From the NCBI GenBank assembly GCA_002110485.1, contig MOWL01000050.1, positions 124,001-188,000 on the forward strand: a stretch of DNA of 64,000 nt, in the 5' to 3' direction. The notes beneath the pieces are model-generated. The model had not been told where the DNA came from. It did no database searches and saw nothing but the letters and a program-made list of their open reading frames with translations. This DNA comes from Emergomyces orientalis. Lineage: Eukaryota; Ascomycota; Eurotiomycetes; Onygenales; Ajellomycetaceae. Within the stretch, counting starts at the first letter, position 1. Every line of letters starts with the position of its first letter. Shown here in pieces: positions 34,074 to 47,000 of the stretch. The translations under genes and the position numbers were made by a program.

Positions 34074-36360
34074 TTAAGTAACATCGGGTTCTAGAAGCCC
34101 TTGGGCCCAATTTTTTAGCCATTCGATTCTATTCAGGAATTTATCCCACAGTGATGATCCCTTAGAAGTGTCACTGTCTTGTGGGTCATTTTCTGACGTA
34201 GAGGTAGGATCTGGAGTGTCGGGAGACGATATCGTTACAGAGGGTTGATTCGGAGAATCTATGTGAGGTTTGGAGGTAATGGCAGCGTTGCTAGCGCTAG
34301 TGCTGATAGGCGGATCATCTGGAGTTTCGGCGCCTGGAGAATTTGCGTCGGAATGAAGCCCGATAGGATTTAGAGGAAGGCGGAGAGTTCCGTTATTTGG
34401 GTGAGGTTCTATTTCTAAGGAGTCGCAGACAATATTGTATACTTCAATATTTTCTAGCGGGCATACTTTTAGTTAAGGATAAGTGTATAATTTGGGAGGG
34501 ATGGAGCTTACGGAAAATTTTCATACGACTATTCGGGTTGTGAGGAAACTTAGGGCCCCGAGCAACAAAAATAGACCTCATGAGAGGGTGTTCGTGGTCG
34601 TATCCATGAAGGCCTCTTGGGTGATAAACTGCATCGTTCTTTTTCGCCTCTTTAACATCAAAATCCGTTCTTTCAACAATCGCCCACCCCGTTTTTGGTA
34701 TTACCCATAGTGGTGCAATACGATCGTTAGTGGAGAAGTGATAACGATCAGGCATTGTTTCTCGGGTGTAAACTTCGATCGAGTCACTATATGCTTTGGA
34801 TGATTCTGCCAGCTGTTGTTTGAGCGTGTCAAGGTCTTCAGGCCGTTTAGGCCGGATGCCCCGAAGTGGCCATCCATCAAGGCGGTCCACCAATTCAATA
34901 TCAATCAAATCCTCCAACTGGACCAGACGGTCCGTTGAAGTAGTAGCCATACCATGGTCAGACACGATGACCACGTTGACAATTTCCGTCAGATTGCGAT
35001 CTTGGAGACCCTGGAAGATATTTGCAAGCATTTTATCCACTTGCGCTATCGTACTTCGAATTTCAGTGCTATTCGGGCCAAATTTATGTCCATCAGAATC
35101 AACGTTAGGCACATAAGCTGCTATGAGTTGCGGTCGTCTACCAGCGTCCGATGGTAAGTCTTCTGCTTCTTCGTCGTCAGGCAAGTCCAAAAATGACAAC
35201 ACTCGGTTGGCTTTGCGAACAAGATCTTCCGTTCCATTGAATTTATCAAGATGCGTGGGTTCGACGTGAGCTATGCGGGCTTCCGAGCCCGGCCACATAT
35301 GGATTGCTGTTGGGACCCCTTGCTTTTCAGCTGTCACCCACAATGGCTCTGCAGTCCACCACCTTGGCTGCATGCTTCTGGCTGGATTAGTGTAATAAAA
35401 CTCTTCCTTAAGAGCCGGGTCCCAGAAGGTGTTTCCAACAATGCCATGGCTTTCAGGGTGAAGCCCGGTCACTAGCGTAAAGTGGTTTGGAAAAGTTACA
35501 CTGGGGAAGCTGGGAAGCATGTAGGCTGGGGAGATTCCGTTGGCAATAAATGAGTTGAGGGTCGGGGTAAGGCCGCGATTAAGAAAGTCGGCTCGAAATC
35601 CGTCCAAGGAAATGAGGATTGTCGTTGGAGCGAAGAGAGAGGTGCCATTCGATAAGATGGTGCGATGTCGGCGAGAGGATCGGAAACTACTCGATTCCTT
35701 GTATGCACCCAGGAAAAGAATAAGGAATAAAACTACAATACCAGTAGATAGTAAGGCTACTTTCCAGCACCATGAACTCCTCGACTAAAGAAGAGATTCG
35801 CAGCCGTTAACCCAGCACATCACAAGCGGACAAAATTTATGCATCAAGGCGGAGATGATATATAGAATTGACACAGGAATAGGACTTACTGATTTGTAGT
35901 TACGGCTATCTGCCGTAACATGGACCAAATCCGAGGATGCCGCTGATGAGTGAGAGCTAGCGTCGTCATGAAAGGTGCCTTCTTCCATCTCAAACATGAG
36001 GCCCTCTTGCTCCCCTTTGTCTCCCATGCGCTTTACCCGTTCTGCTCTTCGCTGTAAACGTCTCTGTCTTCTCCTCTCCCGTTTTCCAATGCGCACGCTG
36101 CTACCATTTTCATGGCCGAATATTCTCCGTAGCCCGTCTGTTGGGCTTTTTTTAACCAGAAGCCGCTCACGTTCTTCCTCCTCCTCCAAAACAGTTCTGT
36201 CGTGCTGGGATAGTTCCATAGTCGTCCTGGAACCTTTTATAAGTTCATCATCTTCCGAGTCAGAGTCTTGATCGGACAACGATCTCAGCGAAACAACATC
36301 GTCGTCGTATGCTGAGGGTGAGAGGAGCGAGGGACTGGGCGGCGCTTTTCGAAGTGGCAT
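34074..36360 (-). CDS. Type II membrane nucleotide pyrophosphatase/phosphodiesterase (NPP family)
   Basis: The model is complement(join(34074..34465,34512..35784,35890..36360)), 711 residues. Exon 1 gives an acidic, Arg-rich cytosolic N-terminus. The first junction leads into a transmembrane segment (WKVALLSTGIVVLFLILFLG, about residues 163-182). The catalytic domain follows: LDGFRADF (about 217), the nucleophile Thr in FPSVTFPNHF (about 254), YVPNVDSDGHKFGP, VIVSDHGM and LHGYDHEHPLMRSIF. These are the two-metal ligands of the alkaline phosphatase superfamily NPP group, as in yeast Npp1/Npp2, which release phosphate from extracellular nucleotides. A 46-bp intron joins the core to a Ser/Pro-rich tail after EVYNIVCDSL and NNGTLRLPLNP. 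The start is the first ATG of the frame at 36360. It converges with the AAA gene. Confidence 0.88.
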
Positions 36361-37232
36361 TGTTTGTTGCAAATCAGAATCCCATACCGAATTGGATCCA
36401 ATTTCTTATGTCATTGTGTGTTCACATCGTAATATAGCCACGACGCCGCTCCATGATGCTAAAGGGGGTAACGAGGGTTGATGCACGCCGAATCAGTTTG
36501 TTGATAGTTTAGTTATGTTTATTGCAGAAGCTGGTTGAATGAAGTCGAAACAAGGAAGATGCAGCTTAGCGTCAGAATTACGTTACGATACAATATTACG
36601 CTACAATTTCCAACAGTTTACGACACGGATTTCGTATGGATCCGGTATTTAATACATACCGTACAGATCAATGTTGGCCCCAAATACGTTTGCTGCTTGA
36701 AGTAAATTCAACAACTTCATTTATGATTAAATGTGTATAAACGGAGTATATATAATATATTTTTCTATGAGCTATTTGGAATTATGTTCCGAGAAATTCT
36801 AATGGGGTTTCGGTGTATTTTGCATAAAATCAAACAATCAAGTAGCACCTTCAGATGGGACTTTTTGTTTTGTTCTCACTTCGAAATGTTTTCTGACAGC
36901 TGAAACGGATTAGTTAAAGTCCCCCCACATGTGCGGCGAAGGGCGCGGACCGCTGGCACTATAAGTATGCTGTGGATACGAAATGACTCAATATCGCGGT
37001 GCAGAGCCCTTCTGGTTTGCCCTGCGCTACATCAGTAATGCCAAAACGCCCAACTGGCATTCGTTCAGCGCGGCCAGCGCACATTCCTCAGCCTTATTAT
37101 ATCTGCGAGGATTAACCATCACCTGGAACTTGGGACCGGAACTTTGAAGCGTTGTCAAACTCGGTTTCCTTTTATATCACTCAGCCAGCTACTAATAGAG
37201 ACCATTGAAGGAAGGCCTGGGCGCAATATTTC
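36361..37232. other. Divergent intergenic region
   Basis: This is the promoter space between the phosphodiesterase (minus) and the USP7-like gene (plus). It is AT-rich near 36580-36780 with no supported gene. Confidence 0.4.
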
Positions 37233-40200
37233 ATGGCTGCGCAAATGTCGCAAAGAGGTCAACCTCTAGCTGCGGAAAATGTGAGATATCATTTTGTTTC
37301 TGGCTTTCGATTCCCAGTCGATTGCTTTTTTAGGCCGAAGATATTACCTGCTCATAATAATATTCTTGGAGCATTCTAACTGATATGACGAACAGGAACC
37401 TAAACCTCTAGCCAACAATTGTAGGGTCTCCATATCCAAGATTTTATTCCCCGAAAATTATATTTCTCCGCTCCGTCCGGAGAACGTATACTCCAATGTG
37501 GCCTAGGGGGCAAGAAGAAACGCGAGGCTAACCCTTTCCACGAAATTTTAGATGAAGCCATGATGGCCAAGTTGTTGCCTGTCAACCCGACATTGGAAAT
37601 GGAGGATCAAACCTCCTTCACATGGCGTTTACCCAACTGGACGGAATTAGAATTGACCGAACTTAGCCCGACATTTGAATGCGGCGGATCCAAATGGCAA
37701 GTCATCCTCTTGAGAAATATAGCTTCTGGAAAATGTAAATATAGAATTTTGAATTGTTCCTGGGCTAATCCAAGCAGGCGGATACTCTTCCATCCACGTG
37801 GAAATTATAATAATAAGCATGTATCTATATACCTTAAACATGGTTTCGACGACGGAGACATGCCAGACCACTGGAATGCCTGTGTCCAACTCTCTTTGGT
37901 CCTGTGGAATAGCGACAGCCCTGAAACTTACATATCACGAGGTACACCTCCATACGTCCCTATTCTCTTACCATCATCCTTTAACCTTACATTATTCCAG
38001 AGGTAAACTTCCGCTTCTCTGCTCAGAATCCCGATTGGGGCTTCACAAGATTTTGTGAGCTTCGAAAGCTGTTAGGACATCTCGGGGATAAGCCATCCCT
38101 GCTGGGCAACGACGAGGCCAATATAACAGCTTATGTCCGTGTTATCAGAGATCACACCGGAATTTTATGGCATACCTTTGAAAAGTACGCGCTCACATTT
38201 ATTCATTGTTGCGGAACAATTTCTGATATCATGACAGCGAAAGCTACGATTCAAAGAAAGCGACTGGCTTTGTTGGCTTGAAAAACCTTGGCTCTACTGG
38301 CTATCTGAACGTTATACTGCAGTGTTTTTATTTTACGAACTTATTCCGCAAGGTAAGTTACCACCAGTCTATGCTCAATGTGTTTTGTCAACCTTATTCT
38401 TTATCAGGGGGCACTAAGCGGCAACCCCTAGGCTACCTATAAAATACCGCTTGGCGATGAGTCAAGTAAGAACAAAAACACCTTTCTATGGGCACTGCAA
38501 CGTCTGTTCTACTCTTTGCAAAGCGATGATAAGCCTGTGTCGGCGCTGGAGCTCACTAAAGCACTTGGATGGGGGCCTCAACAACTTTTTATGCAACAAG
38601 ACGTCCATGAAATGGCTCGGCTACTCATTGATCGGTTTCTGAACGAACCCAAACTTCCGGATATTTTTCGTGGCAAAATGAATAGTTATGTTTTCACTGA
38701 CGGTGTCCAACACTCAAAAACAGAAGACTTTTTGGATATCACTATCAATGTCCAGAATATCGCCTCCCTGGAAGACAGCTTGGCAGAATATATCCGCGAA
38801 AAAGTTGATGTGGAGCAGACCGCAAGCGGTACCCAAAGTACCAAAACCGGAGTTATCGTTGAAACCTTCCCTGATGTTCTCCATCTCCACTTAAAAAGAT
38901 ATACCTATGACATGGCTCAGCGCCAACTCCTGAAAGTTAATGATTTCTTCGCCTATCCTGAAGAATTCGATGCCTCTCCATATCTTTCAGCGGACGCTGA
39001 CAAGTCTGAACCGTGGATATACCGATTGACCGGGGTTGTTGTGCACAGCGGCGGCGTCTTCCAAGGCCGTTATTGGGTCTTCTTGCGCCCTGGGGCAAAT
39101 TTACCATTTTATAAATTCGACGATGAGCGGGTTACTCGTGCCATGCTAAAGAATGCCGTGGAAGACAATTATGGTGGAGAAGGACAGGTTACGAACGCAT
39201 ACATGTTAATTTATGCACGGAAGTCTAGGATAAACGATATCCTTGCAGACGTTACCGAAGCTGACGTTCCTACATATATCAGTAGGTGTTCTCTACCCCT
39301 TACCCTCGAAAAATTCAGTTAGCATATTACCATTCTAACCGGCCTTTTGTTTAAAAAAAATTAGAAAGCAGTTTGGTGGAAGACCGGGAAACTGCTGAGC
39401 GCCTAAAAAAGGAGAAGAAAGAGCAGCATCTCTACTTAGAAATCAGCCTGATTTCAGCAACCCAGTTCCGTTTCCATAGCGGATTTGACTTGACCAGTAC
39501 CGACACGGGAATTGGTGACACGACCGCCATACGAGTCCTCAAAGAAAAACCGGTTAGCGATTTCACCCGAACAGTTGCTGGGAAAATGGGAGTGGAGCCG
39601 GGGCGCATTACCTTGTGGATATGCATCAATCGCCAAAATGGAACTCTCAGGCCCCACGAACCCTTACTTCGCACTAACATTACGATACAGCAAGCATGTC
39701 TGGATGCTGGATTCACTGCATACAATATTCAGATATGGGCTGAGGTTAGCCGTGCCGTAGCAGGGGTACCAGTCCCTCTCCTCGAAGTTACAAGTGGAGG
39801 GGACACAATCTTGATATTTATCAAAAATTTTGACGTGGTCAAACAGACTTTGCGCGGTGTCACATCGCTCTATGTTCGGAAAGATAGCACAGTTCGTCGC
39901 CCCATTCTCACATTGATGGCATGGCCGGAGGATACGAGATTTTCGGTTCATGAAGTAAGTATTCGACTTTTCCTTTCCTCGCATGCCATTGAAGGCTAAC
40001 GGAGGACAACATCGTTGCCCAACTCATAGGAAGTAAAGCCTGCGATGATCCTCAACGTAGACCCTAATTCGACTTTCGAGCGGGCAGAACTTGGAAATGG
40101 GGATATACTCTGCGTTCAAAAGCTAGTAAAGCGCAGCGAGTAAGCGTGTCTTCTCCCCTACGACTTTCCCCTTTTGCAACTGACTCTAATTTATTCTACC

Positions 40201-40295
40201 CTACGTCCAGGTACCCTCCTAACATGATAGCCAAAGACGTAACGCAGTACTTTGACAATCTCAGGAATGAGTGGAACAAACAGAAGTACACATGA
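37233..40295 (+). CDS. USP7/Ubp15-like protein lacking catalytic Cys and His
   Basis: The model is join(37233..37280,37425..37696,37778..37941,38001..38184,38238..38352,38432..39281,39365..39954,40030..40139,40211..40295), 805 residues; all junctions keep the frame. A MATH/TRAF domain leads (FTWRLPNW, FECGG, HVSIYLKHGF, ACVQLSLVLWN). A USP domain follows with NPDWGFTRFCELRKL. The Cys box reads GLKNLGSTGYLN, where the nucleophile Cys is Gly244. The His box reads VVHSGGVFQGRYWVFLRPG, where the expected H-Y is Arg474-Tyr. The Q-D-V-H-E and FDDE elements remain. After the catalytic core come the first UBL parts (LYLEISLISATQF), and the protein stops at about 805 residues. Family members run to about 1100, so the last UBL region and the activating tail are missing. 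USP7-like enzymes remove ubiquitin; this one cannot use the normal mechanism and may instead bind ubiquitin or substrates. The start and first intron (144 bp) are the least certain parts. Confidence 0.78.
37697..37777 (+). other. Predicted GC-AG intron in the USP7-like gene
   Basis: The 81-bp segment begins GCAAGT and ends AGCAG. Removing it restores the MATH-domain reading KWRILFHPRGN in place of an unfamily-like insert. Its length is a multiple of three with no stop, so the frame also reads through if it is retained. Confidence 0.55.
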
Positions 40296-40544
40296 GTGCA
40301 CTTGTGGTTTTCGTATCATGTGGCTCTAACAAGAGCTGACATATGCGTGTGCAACGGGAACTTGCCCTAAATTGTTATGGGATACGATGTTGAGATATCC
40401 ATACACGTTCTCCCTTTACACGGGAAAATGTTATATATATACCTATTCCAGAATTCGGCATTTCATTAAATACAGTTGGAAGGCTCAAAATTTTTCTAAC
40501 TCCTGCCCCCCTCTTCATCCCTATTTTTGGTATTTCTATTTTAT

Positions 40545-42203
40545 TTAAACTTGACTGTTTCGCTTTGACTGTTCAGCTTGTTCGGTAGATTCAATTATAG
40601 TACCATCAGCACCTACAACCGGGTCTCTGATGCCCGTGATCTTCGTGACAATGGCACCACCATAAAGATCACCAGTGACATTGGTCATGGTTCGGAAACG
40701 GTCCATAAACCAGTCAATGGCAGTGATCACCCCGTACATGCCTGTCACTTCAACATTGATACTGTTGGCGATCATGATGATTAGGACAAGGGAAGAGCTT
40801 GGAATTGGCGTGGTTCCAATCGAGGCGAGAGTCGCGGTCAAGAAAACCACGACATACTGACCAGGGCCGATAACCTGGCCCTGCGTGGCGGCAAGGAAAG
40901 TTACTGTTATGGGGAGGTATATGGCGGTTCTGGGAGAGTAGGGGAAGTGTTAGTTTACATGTACGTATGCATGGATGTGTTCATAAAGGAAGGTTACAAT
41001 GGTGTTAGGAAAACATACCCGTCCATGTTTACAAGGGTGCCAAGCGGAATTGCAAACTTGGCGACAGTGTCTGGGATTCCACGTGCTTCAAGACACTTTA
41101 GCGTCACCGGCATCGTGCCTGCGGACGATGCTGTACCCCACGCGGTGACCCATGCTGGGGAGTTTTGGAACCAATATGTGAAAGGATTCTTCCTCATAAC
41201 GGCATAGTAAAGGACGGGATATACGATAAACAGTTGAATTGCCATGCCAGAGAGACCCGCTCCGATCAACAGACCCAAGTTTATACCGACCTCCTTGATA
41301 TCGAGCTTGAACAGGTTCGGCATGATCAAGAAGAAAATACCAATCGGTGCCATGTTGATGAGGAAGGTAATGGCGACGGTGATGAGCCCTTCCACCTCCC
41401 TAACGACCCGCAGGATTGACGAGGTAGCTGGGTCCCTAATCATGTAGCCGAGAATAATAGATACCACGAGAACACCAAGGAGGATGTCTTCGGCAAAAGC
41501 CGCAACAATATTGTCTGGCACTAGGGTCTCGAAGAGCTCGACGACGATATCATGTGCTTGGTACACGGAACGTTCTTCAATGTCCTTTTGTAAGTCCTTG
41601 TCGATAGAGCGCGCATCCGCATCGACCTCGGTGAACTGATTGCTCCAAACCAAGGCCACTAAGATTGTACTATGCAAGATGGCAACCAGAGTGGTAAATA
41701 GATAGTACCCAATAGTCCAACGGGCAAGAAGAGCCCCACCGCGCGACATCTCCCTCAGCCGCTGAACGGCCAGGATCAGCGAGACAACAATCAAAGGAAG
41801 CACTAACACACAATTAGCAAGAGAACAGTCGAAAAGAGTGCAATACTTAATAGGTCCCTTTTTTTCCCTGCGTTGGGTAGGAGCGGGGTTGTGGGAATTT
41901 TTGCTATAACTTACCAATTGCCTTGAGAGCACGCAACCAGATTTGGCCCGGGATGCCACAGAGATCGATAGCGGCAACAGGTACTTCATCCACCGTTGTG
42001 TTCACAGCCATACCGATCGCAATGGCGATGATGGCGGAGATGAGAATCTGGTATACCGAACCGGGCTCTTTGACTTTCTCCCAGAAAGTTTTCTTTGGCT
42101 CTTCCACGCGCTCCATGGTTTCGACCACGCCAGGACTCTGGACATGTTTCAGGGGTTGGGACTTCTCGGGCGGGACACCCTCCCTCAGTTCGTTGGACGA
42201 CAT
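40545..42203 (-). CDS. SLC1/DAACS-type dicarboxylate or amino-acid symporter
   Basis: The model is complement(join(40545..40929,41019..41802,41915..42203)), 485 residues; both junctions restore family text (LKAIVLPLIVVSLILAVQRL and NMDGTAIYLPITV). The start ATG at 42203 is the first in frame to give MSSNELREG. The protein has eight to nine hydrophobic segments, the Ser-rich re-entrant loop ASSAGTMPVTLKCLE and the NMDGT motif. The second re-entrant loop has IGTTPIPSSSLVL. These mark the glutamate transporter/GltP fold, which moves C4-dicarboxylates or acidic/neutral amino acids with Na+ or H+. Substrate cannot be set from sequence. Fungal genomes often keep one to several copies at the plasma membrane. 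The next gene upstream in the window is on the plus strand and ends 250 bp away. Confidence 0.92.
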
Positions 42204-44090
42204 GGCTAATGTTGGATTATTAGAAGACCTTGAGATGAGATAGGAGAGTCTGCCAAAGAAGAGGGAGGGGGGGAGGTCGCCAAAAGACGATGGGGAGAAG
42301 AAAAGAAAGAAGAGGACAAGGATTCCCGGGAGGGGGTAGGGGGCGGGCTGGGGATCTTTATTCCCAATTCCCAATGGTACTACGGATTACTCGCCCCCAT
42401 CTTTCGACAAACACAGAAGGATCAGATCCATCTTCTCGTACATCAGCATGAGCCTGCCAAGCGTCGATTTGCACTTGGGCATGTGGGCAGGATAGACGGA
42501 TACGGGGATATCTGCCAATCCTCGCGTAAAGAGGACCCTAGGCTAAGATTGGTATTATGTTAAGGGGTGGGACGCCAAGCGCCTTACCACACCATTTAAA
42601 AAGGCCAAAGGATGCTAAAGTGCTTAACAGAGCGGAGATGGGCAGTAATGGGGGAGGAGGGGACAGAAGAGGAGAGAGAAGAGGAGCCTCCGCCACTCTG
42701 CGGCTCTGTCCCGCTGCCAACGGTCAGCACCTGAAATTGCTCGCAACGATTGCGATTGGACCGACCGCGAAACGATGCCTGGCTGGGAGGTTTGGAACAG
42801 CTTATTAGCTTAATTGGGTTTCCAAGAGGGTAATATATTCCCCACAAGACCAAGAAACCAACTGACAAGAGAATGCAGGAATTTGCTCTGAATTTCCAAC
42901 AGAAAATCAGGAATAATAATCATAATATCTCAGGGGTTGCGGATTGCTCTCTGCTGATTCTCCCTTTCAACCGCCGCCATCCACTCGGCAGAGCGTAGAT
43001 TCAACCCCCGTGCCAAGACGTTGCGCCAGTGTGGGCGCTTGGCTCTACACCCCGCAGCTCGGGCGTCAACTCATTGGCCAGGTTGAAGTTCGCCTTTGCT
43101 GTCAGACATCCATGGATTGTTTCTAGGTATTAGTGTCTCCACGGAGGTGCTTTGGCGCCTCTCGCCATTTTGTGTATTGTATGAGCTGGGGTGATGGGCC
43201 GCAGGAAAAAGCTCGACTTGTACTGTACATGACAGTACAAATGAAGACAGAAAATAAAATCAGAATTATCCGAAAAATAAGAAAATCCGCCTAATACCAC
43301 TCAAACCAACCCCACACACATTTATCCTTGGTAAATGTTCTCTGTGAGTCCGCCCGCTCTCACTTCTCCCAAGCGTCTGCCGTCCCCACAGTTTTTCACA
43401 GTCTGACTCGGACCAGGCAAATGGGCGGGGAATTCCGCCCGATGATTGATTAAAGTTTGGCGTCGCCCGCTACTACTAGTCTGCTCCAAGCCTGTTCGTG
43501 GATTTCATGGTTACATTCATCGGAGGCTTCTTGCTAATTACCAGTAGCTAGTGAGCCACAACCGGGGAGGGCGTTCTCACTTTTTTCGCCCTTTGTGCAT
43601 AAATTAATATCGACCGAGGCTGGGCAGTGGAAAAAGATTGTGTGTGGGGCCAGATAACATATCACCACCCACGCAAATGCAAGGAGCATGTCAGCCTGTG
43701 TTGGTCTGTGGTACGCGCCGTAGTTTCACACTGCCAGCAACTTATGCACAAATGAAAAATAATAATAATGATAATAATTCAACAAAACCGTCAGACGGGG
43801 ATGATAATACATGGAACGAGGAACAAGGAACACGGAACAAGGAATAAGGAATAAGGAACAATGACAAAGAAAACAAAAAACAAAAGCGTGAACAATATCT
43901 CGATTACGGAGTAGTACAGTCAATGAAAAATTACACTAATTATGCTTCGCATCCCGCTTTTCAGTCGTAGCCAAATAAATCATATGAATCAAAAAATCAA
44001 CCCATCGAACAGCACCGCATTTACTCCATAAACTACTCCATAACTTCACAAGTAGGTGTAATAATTAACCACCATGGAAAACCCCCCATT
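42204..44090. other. Spacer upstream of the symporter
   Basis: It contains the symporter promoter, where a GA-rich stretch near 42285-42310 may be the 5' UTR, and the 3' flank of the next gene. No coding frame is supported. Repeated GGAACAAGGAA words occur near 43815-43860. Confidence 0.4.
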
Positions 44091-47000
44091 TCATCTCGTC
44101 GTCAACCAATTCCTCCACTCGCATCGACATCCCCCCTTACCGCCATCGAATCCCCCGGTCGAAGAGTTATTACTACCAAGCAACAGCCCTGGGTTAACCA
44201 AGTGACCTCCAAAACCCCGATCCTCTATTTGAACCTTCTTCGAATCCAAAATGTACCGTAGTTCCAAATCGAGCTTGTAGCAATAGACCATCTTGGAACT
44301 TGGATCGCCGCCATGTCGGTCCACGGCGATTGTTATAGGATATGGGAAGGAGCCCGGTCGCGTGAAATCCGTGGCAGAGGGTGGGAAGAGTTGTGTAGAA
44401 GAATCCGGAGAGGAGGAGGAAGAGGTTTTGCTGGGTGTATCTGATGAGGTGGCTGATGGCTGTGGGATTAGACCCATTTTATTCTGCGAGGGCCGCGTCC
44501 AAATCTGCACGAGGAACCGAGTCTGGGTCCAGGTACAGCGGACACGGGCGGCGGATCGAGATGAGCCGCCGTTTTCGTCATCTGGAACTACAGATGTGAT
44601 GGAGTCGTTGTTCAAGGGCCTGTCGGCTTTGAGGAAGATGGAGCGGTCATAGTAGGTGTAGAAGCCGTAATGTTCGGTAAGGAGACCGCGGTCGTATAAC
44701 CTGATTGGCTGGGCGACTGGGAGCGGGAGGAAGTTTGCTGGCGCGGCAGTTCCGTCAGGGTTGTGGGCTGGATTGGGGATGGCGTCGGCCAGGTCATCGG
44801 GGTCAGGGACATGTGGTATAGCTGTATCTGCGCGTCGCTGGCGAGTGGATATTGTTATGGGCTCGGGAGATAGGAAGGTTGCAAAAAAAGGGGTATCTTC
44901 CCCGGCAAAAGGTGCATTGACTCCATCAGACGTGTTCCCGAGAAATACCTGCTCTTCGATCTTGGGCGGGGCGGGAATTGGGGAAAACCCGCCACTCCGG
45001 CTATGGAGCGAGTGACGACGACGGAGAGCTGGGGGAGCGGAATTCGACTTATCCAAGACTGTCAAAATCGATCTCTTTCCGGCCCCTTGGTTGGAAGGGA
45101 CTGTGCTATGAACAAAAGTGCCATTCTGGAAATTTATCTGGATCCGCAAGCTTGGTTGATCCGGGTCAAACGGTAGGTTTGCATCATGCTTTTCCTTTGG
45201 TAATGCACAACTCCACATGGATGCAGGGCGTATACACCCAGAATTCGCGATTGCTGCATTCGGGCCTGCAACGGTTGAAACTCCAGTTGGCATTGGCGGA
45301 TAGCCGGTCAGGTTCAGCCAGCGCGACTCAGGGGGATCATCATGCCTTCTGGTGAGCGTGACTGCAAGCACAACACTGACGATAATGATGATGATTAAAA
45401 CAGCTCCAATACTCATGTACCACCGGCGTCTCTTTCTGCCGAAGCATCCCCTGTTACTAAAGCAGCCCCTACCGCGCCATAAGCCTCCTACTTTCCTGGC
45501 TATTTGATCCCCCCGTTCTAATCTCTGACGCCTAGATTCGTTATTTGCCCGTACATCCGCAGGTCGTTCGACGTCTGACAGGTGGACAGGATTGTTTGGC
45601 AGGCGGGGGGGCAGAGCGCCACGCCGTATAGAATCGTTTCTGGCACTATACGTTGCTGCGGGGGGCTGAAGCTGCTGCATGTTAGACATAAGTATTCCGT
45701 TTCTTGAAGCCATTTGTGTCTGCGTCTCGGGAGATATAGGTCCTGGTGATTGAGGCTGTGCTTGCAAATCTGAAGGCAAGATAGCCCTATACCGCCGAAA
45801 TTTTGTGATCTTCTTCGGTGGAGAGTAAGGAGGCGGTTGCGTGCCCGACGTTCCCACGCTTAGACTTGGTGAGTTGTCAGCGGTTTTGTGCGGAGGAGAT
45901 ACACATCGAGGGATCGGTGGCAGAGGCACCGTAGGGCCAGTCTGGAAAAGCCCAATTGGCGCAGCTCTGAGCAACGGAGTCACCGTAGCTTGACGAATGT
46001 TGGGGGAAATATCTGGTTCGTCTTCGATCACGGTCGAATCAGAATTCGAGCGTTCTCTTGCCTCCCCTCCGTTCCTTACACTACCCACAAATTGTTGAAA
46101 AAATGGGTTGTTTGGGTTTTGATTTTGGATTCGAGCGTTGTCCCCATGCACAGGTGGGAAAGTTGCAATGTTGTTGCCAAAGAATTCAGTATCTGGACTC
46201 GCAGATGGTAAAGGTGGTGGATCTTGTTTTGTGGCAAAGCGGCCATGTACGCCCTGGTGAAAATGCGCCTGTGTATATCCAGCTGAAGTAGGACTCGAGA
46301 TCATGAACGGAATGGTTTGTGCAGAAACTGTGGATATGTGAGAAGATTTATCCCTCGATTGGCGTGAAGACGGCTGCGAGCAGTCATCATCGTCCCACTC
46401 ATCGTCAATCTCAGACTCGGATCCTTCACGTTCACCATTCGGTTTCCCAATCGTACCTGTGGCAGATGCCCAAACACTTTCTTTCTCCTCCCTGCTATAA
46501 GGAGTATCTGGCGAAAAGAAAGAAACTTCATCTTCGACGTGTTTCTCTCCATATCTTTTATTATCAACTTGCAGTGACTGTGAAACAGCAAACGGAAACG
46601 GGGGAACAGCCGGCGGTGTTTCATCTTGAGGAGATCTAAAACTCATTTTACTCGCGATGGTGTTTGATCTTGAAAGGAGCGGGGAGAGTAACAAGTTCCA
46701 CCATCCTTGTGATCGAGGCCTTGTAGCGATGGTGTCAATACTATACCTGCTGGGCATTCCCGCCTGCAGTTTGCTTTCGTCCGACATGGATCGTGGGCGA
46801 CTCGCTCGTCTACATACAGGCGAGTCATCCTCAAATACAGTCCCCACGGAAAACGCACGGTGTCTTCGCGCGGGTGTTGAAACTTGGGCGGCAAATACGT
46901 CAGCAGCCTCGGCGGGTTTGGTAAACGAATGGGAGGTGGGAATGGCGGGGACGGGGGGAATGATAGATGGAGGGCGGCCATCTTTCACCCGTGGTGTAGG

